5,187 nt of DNA from an uncultured Desulfobacterales bacterium (lineage in GTDB: Bacteria > Desulfobacterota > Desulfobacteria > Desulfobacterales > JAFDCJ01), in NCBI GenBank assembly GCA_945787595.1, contig CALZJV010000468.1:1-5187 (forward strand), in the 5' to 3' direction. Position 1 is the stretch's first letter. Each line of letters starts with the position of its first letter. The translations under genes and the position numbers were made by a program. Of this stretch, positions 1-4,612 are shown one piece after another. Under the pieces are notes generated by a model, which did not search any database, was not told the origin of the DNA, and was given only the letters and a program-made list of their open reading frames with translations.

Positions 1-21
1 CTTTAGTATTTCATGTGCCAT
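1..21 (-). CDS. 5' end of a minus-strand gene, product unknown (partial)
   Basis: Only seven codons (MAHEILK) lie in the window and the gene continues past the left edge. The support is a near-ideal ribosome binding site, GGAAAGGAG on the minus strand (plus positions 28-36), placed six bases before the ATG at 21-19. The same Shine-Dalgarno string precedes the gene at the right edge, so this is the native signal of the genome. Upstream (plus 60-140) is AT-rich and holds a 7-bp inverted repeat (AAGTCCT 92-98, AGGACTT 134-140) and two similar copies of TGAACC(C)TAA, possibly control sequence; I see no convincing -35/-10 pair. The product cannot be named from seven residues. Confidence 0.6.
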
Positions 22-510
22 GAAAATCTCCTTTCCGTGTGAGTTTCTGTCCTGATGAACCCTAACGTTTATACAATATTGGGGTGAACCTAAGTCCTTC
101 TATTCATATATACGATCACATATTCTTTTTCTCAGGACTTAGCGCTGAGTGAGCAGTATTAATGATTGTCGCTCTAAAAATACGTCACTGAGTTTGCAAA
201 TCCAAGCACTGAGGCGTCTCTCTAACCTAACGCAATTTTTAAACGAAGGGAAGCTTAAATCGGGCAAGCCATACATTGATTTAAAGTTCAAATATTTCGC
301 ATTAATGAATATTTGAATTTTTATCAAACTGTCGATATCCGTTTTTAGCAAAGCATAATTCGACAAAAACTAAATTCGTGTGGATGCCCCTTGCCAATGA
401 GTAATATCTTGCTTATGTTCATCTGACTTGGTGTAAAGCCGCCGAGATTCGGATGTAAAATAGATTCACAAAAAACTTGATTACTATTAAGACGTTATTG
501 CTGTGCTGTT
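22..510. other. Gene-free stretch with AT-rich intergenic DNA
   Basis: I find no convincing gene here. The longest open frame (minus strand, 139-366) needs a TTG start, has no ribosome binding site and has no recognisable motif. Positions 22-140 are the upstream region of the leftmost minus-strand gene and 370-510 that of the 3D-domain gene. A TATTAA at 485-490 could serve as a -10 for the latter, but there is no good -35. The only clear structure is the hairpin at 287-317. Confidence 0.5.
287..317. repeat. AT-rich hairpin with 10-bp perfect arms
   Basis: TTCAAATATT at 287-296 and its exact reverse complement AATATTTGAA at 308-317 flank an 11-base loop that itself contains the palindrome CATTAATG (300-307). 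There is no T-tract, so it does not look like a terminator. It may be an operator or merely a product of AT-rich sequence. Confidence 0.5.
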
Positions 511-978
511 ATGGGAAATGGAAATTTAATCTTACTGCGAAATGTCACCAGGATGTTCATTTTGCTGATGCTTTTAGCTGGATACAGCATCGCCCACGCT
601 GATCCAATTGAATCGCCATTGATAATCCAGCCAAATGCGCGCTACTTTGTGCGTAGTGAAACCATTCGGGTCGTAACCGCTTACAATGCCGGAGATCCCG
701 GGCAAACAGACGAGACCCCCTGTATATCAGCCAGTGGAGAAAATATCTGCAAAGCGCTGGCAAAAGGTAAAAAGCGATGTGCGGCAAACTTCGTTCCACT
801 AGGTTCGCGTTTGCACGTGGATAAAATAGGGGTGTGCTTGGTAACGGATCGAACCAACAAACGTTACCGCAACCGGGTAGATGTCGCCATGCAAAAGGAT
901 GAGTACCAAAAAGCACGTCGATTCGGCCGACAGAAACTGGCGGTAAAAATTATTGCCATCATGCAGGAACCTCATTAA
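511..978 (+). CDS. Secreted 3D-domain (double-psi beta-barrel) protein
   Basis: A 155-residue protein with a signal peptide: basic N-region, hydrophobic core at residues 15-28 and a likely signal peptidase I site after AHA at 28-30. Residues 53-150 match the 3D domain, a barrel found in cell-wall lytic transglycosylase-type proteins (YabE, YuiC, MltA relatives): VTAYNAG at 55-61, a VPLGS turn at 95-99, TDR with D113, RVDVAM with D124, then ARRFGRQKLAVKI. D113 and D124 correspond to two of the three family aspartates; the third position appears to be N93 in CAANFVPLG. Four cysteines (C71, C80, C90, C109) suggest disulfides outside the cytoplasm. The role is probably peptidoglycan binding or cleavage, inferred from the fold. 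Neither the ATG at 511 nor the one at 553 has a clear ribosome binding site; 511 gives a more typical basic N-region. It stands alone, with a gap on each side. Confidence 0.8.
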   Translation: MGNGNLILLRNVTRMFILLMLLAGYSIAHADPIESPLIIQPNARYFVRSETIRVVTAYNAGDPGQTDETPCISASGENICKALAKGKKRCAANFVPLGSRLHVDKIGVCLVTDRTNKRYRNRVDVAMQKDEYQKARRFGRQKLAVKIIAIMQEPH

Positions 979-1049
979 CTTTTTTATTAGGCCAAAAACT
1001 TAACAAATAAGTCAAGTTCTTGTAAAGCGCATTAACCTGTGGTTTAGAG

Positions 1050-1119
1050 GATGCTGGATACTGGATGGAATTTCGGTGCTAATCCAATATCAAGCATCCA
1101 GAAATCAGTATCCAGCATC
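1050..1119. repeat. Inverted heptamer-array element 1 (unit GATDCTG)
   Basis: GATGCTGGATACTG at 1050-1063 is repeated exactly, inverted, at 1106-1119. Read on the minus strand from 1119 to 1078, the right side is six consecutive 7-mers: GATGCTG, GATACTG, ATTTCTG, GATGCTT, GATATTG, GATTAGC. The left side starts with the same first two units in the same order. A second pairing, CTGGATG 1061-1067 with CATCCAG 1095-1101, extends the stem. No T-tract follows, so it is not a standard terminator. It lies between the 3D-domain gene and the next gene. Confidence 0.85.
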
Positions 1120-1120
1120 G

Positions 1121-1357
1121 CTTTGCCTCGCCAACAGTATATGGTTGTCATCGACTCGTCGGGTTGATGCCAAGCCCCGCCATAGTATCAATACCCATTA
1201 AAAAATTCGGCTCCAGCGTTGTAAACCCTAAGCTGCATCCTTGGGATAATTTGCGAAATCGTACAATTCGCTTACAGGATCTATCCGGGATATGATAGCG
1301 AACGCAGCCTGTTTTAACAGGTTTGAATACCATCAAAGACCAAAAGAGTCGGTAAAT
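1121..1357. other. Hairpin-rich intergenic segment, possible dispersed repeat
   Basis: No gene can be supported. A minus-strand frame of 62 codons is open over 1148-1336 but begins TTG-ATG with no ribosome binding site. The stretch contains several small inverted repeats: GCGAA 1254-1258 with TTCGC 1267-1271, GGAT-CT-ATCC 1278-1287, and CCTGTT-TT-AACAGG 1308-1321. The clustering would suit a small structured RNA or a dispersed intergenic element, but I cannot show either. Confidence 0.35.
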
Positions 1358-1453
1358 ATGTCAAAGGACAATAACTTTTTTTACAATGATGGGTTATTTC
1401 AACAGATTCAATTAAATCTGAGAAAATTTAAAGTATTGCCCCATGAACCATAA
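1358..1453 (+). CDS. Possible 31-residue leader ORF overlapping the next gene
   Basis: ATG at 1358 opens a 31-codon frame ending TAA at 1451-1453, eleven bases into the SRPBCC-like gene (ATG 1443). The peptide begins MSKDNNFFYNDGLFQQIQ and ends in a basic stretch followed by a proline-containing tail; it has no signal sequence or known motif. A weak AAGAG lies about nine bases before the ATG. The downstream gene has no Shine-Dalgarno of its own, so ribosomes finishing this ORF could reinitiate at 1443 (translational coupling). That geometry is the main argument for it being translated. It could equally be a chance frame. Confidence 0.3.
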   Translation: MSKDNNFFYNDGLFQQIQLNLRKFKVLPHEP

Positions 1454-2099
1454 TCGTCCATTAATATCATTTTCATACCCCATCTTGGGGATAGTGGCGG
1501 TATTCTGCGCACTTATTTTCATCCTGCTAGAACTGTCGTCAGACTTTGCAATGGGAAAGAATCCGCCGGAAAGCGAACCTGATACCACCCAATTATTGCA
1601 GGGTAAAGCCTATGTTTACAAACTTGATCCCGAGGGTTCGGCCAGCAAAGGTTACAAATTGGTATACATGGTCGCCGCTTCCCTGAAAGCCTTTTGGAAA
1701 TTTAAAACCGATTTTAAAAATGATTTTCTGCTGACGAATAAACTCATTGCGGAACATCGTTTAGTGGAGCATCAGAATAACGTCGCCATTACCGAAAGCA
1801 TTTATACGACCAAACCGGGCGTGAAATTCCGCTGGCGGACGATTAGTTATCCCGACATATACCGCCTTAAATTTGAACTGCAGAATCCGAAAGAATGCGG
1901 CCAAAAATTTCATTATGGACATATCCAGTTAGAGGCAGCGGGTGAAAATACCAAAGTCACTCAGGTAGCATATTTTGACTTTTTCGGAGCCACCCTTTGG
2001 ATGAATTATCCTTGGTACGGCGGAATGCGCCATTACTTGCACTATACGGCTCGCTGGGAACAAGAAACCATCACCCGCTTAATTAACCGCTATCGATAA
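1443..2099 (+). CDS. Membrane-anchored SRPBCC/START-like domain protein
   Basis: A 218-residue protein with one N-terminal membrane segment (about residues 13-31, PILGIVAVFCALIFILLEL) and no cleavage site, so it is probably anchored with the rest outside the cytoplasmic membrane. A linker (residues 37-70, rich in P, E and D) leads to a domain from about 72 to 215 that reads like an SRPBCC/polyketide-cyclase helix-grip fold. It has KLVYMVAASLKAFWKFKTDF, where 'ligand-binding protein' families have a V-x-A-S-x-x-x-x-W-x-x-x-T-D-F pattern, then alternating beta strands and a C-terminal amphipathic helix (about 195-216). The aromatic-rich part YFDFFGATLWMNYPWY (177-192) would suit a hydrophobic ligand pocket. 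The family binds or transports lipids and other hydrophobic ligands; the ligand here is unknown. No Shine-Dalgarno precedes ATG 1443, which overlaps a small ORF. A terminator follows at 2163. Confidence 0.6.
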   Translation: MNHNRPLISFSYPILGIVAVFCALIFILLELSSDFAMGKNPPESEPDTTQLLQGKAYVYKLDPEGSASKGYKLVYMVAASLKAFWKFKTDFKNDFLLTNKLIAEHRLVEHQNNVAITESIYTTKPGVKFRWRTISYPDIYRLKFELQNPKECGQKFHYGHIQLEAAGENTKVTQVAYFDFFGATLWMNYPWYGGMRHYLHYTARWEQETITRLINRYR

Positions 2100-2162
2100 G
2101 ATCCGGATCGGGATATACGGCATGCATACCCCTTTTGTTAGGATCTCTTGTCATGAACGCGA

Positions 2163-2188
2163 TTGCTCGCATCGAGCAAAGTTTTTAT
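2163..2188 (+). terminator. Rho-independent terminator after the SRPBCC-like gene
   Basis: TTGCTCG (2163-2169), loop CAT, CGAGCAA (2173-2179): a perfect 7-bp stem followed at once by AGTTTTTATT. It sits 63 bases after the stop codon and separates the SRPBCC-like gene from the small Cys/Trp protein, which should therefore have its own promoter between 2190 and 2245. Confidence 0.7.
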
Positions 2189-2257
2189 TGTGATTGAATC
2201 CGGAATAGTTTAGGGATGGTCATCCGCAATTTTTTACTTTAAAAAGGAGTTTGAAAA

Positions 2258-2428
2258 ATGAAAAGCTGTGAAAAATGCAGATTTAGGGCTAAATATGATA
2301 ACAATCCCCGTTCCTTATTAGGCCGTATTTGGAAGTGGCATATTGGCTGGTGTCCGGGCTGGAAGTCCTATATCAAGTCTTTAGCGCCTGAGGAAAAAGA
2401 AAAATTAGTTAAAATCTATGGTAAATAA
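2258..2428 (+). CDS. Small Cys/Trp-rich protein, possible zinc-binding
   Basis: A complete 56-residue protein with an excellent ribosome binding site (AAAGGAG, 2243-2249, eight bases before ATG 2258). Visible features: CxxC at C4-C7, a basic patch RFRAKY (8-13), W25-K-W27-H28, then H28-x3-C32 in WHIGWCPGWKSY, and a charged helical tail (EEKEKLVKIYGK). C4, C7, H28 and C32 could form a CCHC metal site, though no structure is implied by the sequence alone. Four tryptophans in 11 residues (25-35) is striking and suggests a conserved binding surface. I have the impression of similar small proteins in sulfate reducers but cannot name a family. It follows a terminator, and a small palindrome (GGATG-GT-CATCC, 2214-2225) lies upstream as a possible operator, so it is probably monocistronic. 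Confidence 0.8.
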   Translation: MKSCEKCRFRAKYDNNPRSLLGRIWKWHIGWCPGWKSYIKSLAPEEKEKLVKIYGK

Positions 2429-2511
2429 TACATTCGATTCTAGGCTTTTTGCGAGATTGCGCTGGGGAAAAATGGCCCCTGAAGGGCGGCAAGCGCGCTG
2501 ATTATTGATAT

Positions 2512-2583
2512 AGGTTTCAGGTGTCGGGTGTCAGGTGTCAGTATCAAACACTTCCTTTCCCTGACACCCGACACCTGAAACCT
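2512..2583. repeat. Inverted heptamer-array element 2 (unit TGTCRGG)
   Basis: A perfect 24-bp inverted repeat: left arm 2512-2535, right arm 2560-2583, loop 24 bases. The left side is built of heptamers TTTCAGG (2515-2521), TGTCGGG (2522-2528), TGTCAGG (2529-2535) and TGTCAGT (2536-2542). The right arm, read on the minus strand, carries the first three in the same order. This is the most exact of the four paired arrays in the window. There is no T-tract immediately after it, though a run of six Ts lies at 2594-2599. It is placed between the small Cys/Trp protein and the HD-domain gene. Confidence 0.9.
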
Positions 2584-2704
2584 TCACGCTCCATTTTTTA
2601 TAACATGTTGTCGGATAAAGACCCCAAAGGGCCTGAGATATAGCGGCGAGGTTTGCCTTAGTGCCTTAGGAGGCATGTAATCCATATTTGAGGGGGAGGT
2701 TTTT

Positions 2705-3361
2705 ATGTTATTGGATTCGGATGCAATGAACGTTTTGCCGGATAATTTAGAGAATATAGTATCACCCGGTCAGAAAGATCGCTTCAGGCAACAGATCGAA
2801 TTTATAATCGAGGTCGATAAGCTGAAGAATGTTCTGCGAAAAACGATTTTGATGAATCGCTCTCGGCGGGAAAATTCGGCTGAGCACTCGTGGCATATTG
2901 CTTTAACGGTTCTTATTCTGTCTGAATATGCGAAAGATTCGGATGTCGATTTGTTTCGGGTGATAAAAATACTGCTGGTCCATGACCTCATCGAGATCGA
3001 TGCTGGCGATACATACTGCTATGACGATCAGGGAAGAAAGGATCAGGCCCAGCGAGAAAGAATTGCAGCGGACCGGATCTTCAATCTCTTGCCGGCGGAT
3101 CAGGCAGCGGCTTTGCGGGAACTCTGGGATGAATTTGAAGAAAGAGAAACGCCCGAGTCAAAGTTTGCCAATGCAATGGATCGGTTACAGCCCTTCTTGC
3201 ACAATTATTTTACCGAGGGGCAAATCTGGCAGGAAAACAACATTAAAAGCGCCCAAGTAAAATCACGCATGCACCCGGTAGATGATGGCGCTCCGATTCT
3301 ATGGGATTATGTGAGTTCTCTGATCGATGATGGGATAAAAAAAGGATTTCTTGCCGAATAA
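2705..3361 (+). CDS. HD-domain 5'-deoxynucleotidase-like protein (HDDC2/YfbR type)
   Basis: A 218-residue cytoplasmic metal-dependent phosphohydrolase of the HD_3/HDDC2 group, whose characterised members (E. coli YfbR, HDDC2) remove phosphate from deoxyribonucleoside 5'-monophosphates. The metal ligands are visible in order: H61 in ENSAEHSWHIA, H93-D94 in LLVHDLIEIDAGD, and D159 in ANAMDRLQPFLHNY. E97 and D102 are the conserved acidic residues after the HD pair. R45 in the preceding helix (KLKNVLRKT) and R52-R54-R55 are typical phosphate-side positions. About 25 N-terminal residues precede the domain. The start at 2705 is fixed by GGGAGG at 2694-2699, five bases upstream. The 29-codon ORF begins 13 bases after the stop and leads into the ABC ATPase, so the three are probably one transcript. 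Substrate is inferred from the family. Confidence 0.85.
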   Translation: MLLDSDAMNVLPDNLENIVSPGQKDRFRQQIEFIIEVDKLKNVLRKTILMNRSRRENSAEHSWHIALTVLILSEYAKDSDVDLFRVIKILLVHDLIEIDAGDTYCYDDQGRKDQAQRERIAADRIFNLLPADQAAALRELWDEFEERETPESKFANAMDRLQPFLHNYFTEGQIWQENNIKSAQVKSRMHPVDDGAPILWDYVSSLIDDGIKKGFLAE

Positions 3362-3374
3362 GCCGGGAGAAACC

Positions 3375-3464
3375 ATGAAGCTTTTTATTTTTTTGGGTGC
3401 CATCATTTTAAATTATCTTCGTGCTCCAATTCAAGCACTAGCCGGATATGGTAAAATCGTCTAA
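3375..3464 (+). CDS. 29-residue signal-peptide-like small ORF overlapping the ABC gene
   Basis: ATG 3375 has a good ribosome binding site (GGGAG 3365-3369, five bases away) and opens a 29-codon frame ending TAA 3462-3464. The peptide looks like a bare signal peptide: MKLFIFLGAIIL, then an ALA site before GYGKIV. The stop falls 17 bases inside the ABC ATPase gene (ATG 3448), which lacks a Shine-Dalgarno of its own. Two readings are possible: a membrane or leader microprotein that couples translation of the ATPase, or the remnant of a secreted protein whose body has been lost. The strong initiation site and tight operon spacing favour it being translated. Confidence 0.5.
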   Translation: MKLFIFLGAIILNYLRAPIQALAGYGKIV

Positions 3465-4137
3465 ACACATAATTGATGCCAGGAACCTTACGCGATTATA
3501 TTTACTGGGCGGCAGTGAAGTCATCGGTATCGACACGATTGATCTTAGTATTGCTGCCGGCGAGCTGGTGATTTTAAAAGGAAACAGCGGTTCCGGCAAA
3601 AGCACCTTGCTGTCTTTGTTGGCCGGTCTGGATCGACCGACCCGTGGTGAATTGACGGTGGCAGATCATGATCTCACTGCAGCGACGCCCGCTAAGCTTA
3701 CTCATTTTCGGCGGGAAGTCGTGGGAATGGTCTTTCAGGCCTTTAACCTGATGCCGACTTTAAACGTTCTTGAAAATGTTAGCCTTCCCGGATTGCTGGC
3801 CGGGAAAAATCCCGCTGCCGTCAAGTCAAAGGCAATAGAATTGTTGGACTGGCTCGGTCTCAGCCGGCGACGGGATCACTTACCGGCCCAACTATCCGGT
3901 GGAGAGATGCAGCGCACGGCGATTGCCAGAGCGTTGATCAATGATCCGGACATTATTATTGCCGATGAACCCACCGGGAATCTTGACAGCCGAAACGGGC
4001 GAATTGTGGTTGATTTATTGGCCGAGTTGAACCGGAAATGGAAGCGGACTGTTATTATTGCGACCCACAGCTCCCTGGCAGACTCTCTGGCCACCATTAA
4101 TATCAGTCTGAAAGATGGAATGATATCTGATGGATAG
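3448..4137 (+). CDS. ABC transporter ATP-binding protein, LolD/MacB type
   Basis: A complete 229-residue nucleotide-binding subunit. Motifs in order: Walker A GNSGSGKST (45-53), Q-loop VFQAFNLMP (95-103, Q97), signature LSGGEMQR (149-156), Walker B IIIADEPTGNLD (169-180, catalytic E174) and H-loop ATHS (H207). The LMPTLNVLENVSLP stretch after the Q-loop, GNLDS after Walker B and the length are typical of the LolD/FtsE/MacB group, which powers FtsX-like permeases in lipoprotein release, efflux or envelope mechanotransmission. All catalytic residues are intact. A TAG at 3439-3441 lies in frame just upstream, so ATG 3448 is the first possible start. It has no Shine-Dalgarno and sits inside the preceding 29-codon ORF, implying translational coupling. 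No permease gene follows, so the partner must be elsewhere or lost. The symbol cannot be fixed without it. Confidence 0.9.
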   Translation: MVKSSKHIIDARNLTRLYLLGGSEVIGIDTIDLSIAAGELVILKGNSGSGKSTLLSLLAGLDRPTRGELTVADHDLTAATPAKLTHFRREVVGMVFQAFNLMPTLNVLENVSLPGLLAGKNPAAVKSKAIELLDWLGLSRRRDHLPAQLSGGEMQRTAIARALINDPDIIIADEPTGNLDSRNGRIVVDLLAELNRKWKRTVIIATHSSLADSLATINISLKDGMISDG

Positions 4138-4237
4138 TTCTAGTTTGTCACATAATCATAGCAAAATATTTAATCGGATTTCAAAAGGATGTAATTTTAG
4201 TCAATTTACAGATATCGTTGATTGGTTGATTAGTTGA
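4130..4237 (+). pseudogene. Possible 35-codon remnant of a downstream operon gene
   Basis: An ATG at 4130 overlaps the end of the ABC ATPase gene by eight bases, the arrangement usually seen where a permease follows its ATPase. The frame gives a peptide starting MDSSSLSHNHSKIFNRISKG and stops at TGA 4235-4237, inside the first arm of repeat element 3. It has no membrane segment and no recognisable permease sequence, and the ribosome binding site is weak. It may be the stump of a gene cut off by the repeat, or a chance frame. Confidence 0.2.
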
Positions 4238-4374
4238 TTGGTTAAGTGGTTGCAAATATGGATTTATCCCATATTTGCAAAATAATTGGACACTTGATGT
4301 TTCAATAATCCTAACATACTGAATTGATGATCATAATTTACCTAATCAACCAGTCAACCAATAAACTATTCAAC
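4217..4374. repeat. Inverted octamer-array element 3 (unit GTTGATTR)
   Basis: The left arm is four strict 8-mers: GTTGATTG (4217-4224), GTTGATTA (4225-4232), GTTGATTG (4233-4240), GTTAAGTG (4241-4248). The right arm, read on the minus strand from 4374 to 4343, is GTTGAATA, GTTTATTG, GTTGACTG, GTTGATTA. The two arms are reverse complements in type but not unit for unit; the best exact pairing is GGTTGATTAG with CTAATCAACC. The 94 bases between them hold a separate hairpin (4250-4280). A short ORF from each side ends within the arms. Confidence 0.85.
4250..4280. repeat. 12-bp perfect hairpin nested in element 3
   Basis: TTGCAAATATGG at 4250-4261 and CCATATTTGCAA at 4269-4280 form a perfect 12-bp stem with a 7-base loop. 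It follows directly on the left octamer array and is not built of the octamer. Only a weak A/T stretch follows, so terminator function for the ABC operon is possible but not clear. Confidence 0.75.
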
Positions 4375-4536
4375 GAGGTCTGGAATTATACCGTTATCGT
4401 TTTTATGTATGAACCATATCCTTGGTAAAGGTGGGACTTCCTGAAAATCAAGTTTGATTTGTTTTTCTCCCTCAAATTGCTCAATCACTGGGGCTAACGG
4501 TGCAACCTCCTGACAGTTCGGGTAATCGCCAGCCAT
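4366..4536 (-). CDS. Small minus-strand ORF of 56 residues, unknown function
   Basis: ATG at 4536-4534 (minus strand) opens 56 codons ending TAG at 4368-4366. The composition looks protein-like: MAGDYPNCQEVAPLAPVIEQ, a charged middle rich in E and K, then PPLPRIWFIHKNDNG and a final IIPDLVE. It is soluble, acidic and proline-rich near residues 35-38, with no signal peptide. An in-frame TAA two codons upstream of the ATG fixes the left limit. AAGGA sits three bases before the ATG, closer than usual. The stop codon lies inside the right arm of repeat element 3, so the natural C-terminus may have been replaced or cut off by the array. I do not recognise the family. It may be a truncated gene rather than an intact one. 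Confidence 0.45.
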   Translation of the reverse strand: MAGDYPNCQEVAPLAPVIEQFEGEKQIKLDFQEVPPLPRIWFIHKNDNGIIPDLVE

Positions 4537-4552
4537 AGATCCTTAAAAATTA

Positions 4553-4570
4553 TTTTTGTGCTTTTTGTGG
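4553..4570. repeat. Two direct 9-mers, TTTTTGTGS
   Basis: TTTTTGTGC (4553-4561) is followed directly by TTTTTGTGG (4562-4570). It is a short tandem with a third period length (9), without an inverted partner that I can see. It lies upstream of the minus-strand 56-codon ORF. Confidence 0.5.
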
Positions 4571-4612
4571 CAAGAAAGTTTCAATACCTACTGCCGAACT
4601 GACTCATTGCAT

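Noticed and set aside
139..366. Minus-strand open frame of 75 codons
   Set aside because: TTG start, no ribosome binding site, no motif, and it spans the AT-rich hairpin at 287-317.
557..916. Minus-strand open frame of 119 codons
   Set aside because: Lies entirely antisense inside the well-supported 3D-domain gene and has no initiation signal or motif.
1050..1119. Element 1 as rho-independent terminator of the 3D-domain gene
   Set aside because: No T-tract after the right arm, a long loop, and a repeat structure shared in type with three other gaps.
1148..1336. Minus-strand open frame of 62 codons
   Set aside because: TTG-ATG start without Shine-Dalgarno, spans several small hairpins and has no recognisable domain; kept only as a possible repeat segment.
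2982..3260. Plus-strand open frame of 92 codons within the HD-domain gene
   Set aside because: Out-of-frame shadow of the HD gene, whose metal-binding motifs are intact.
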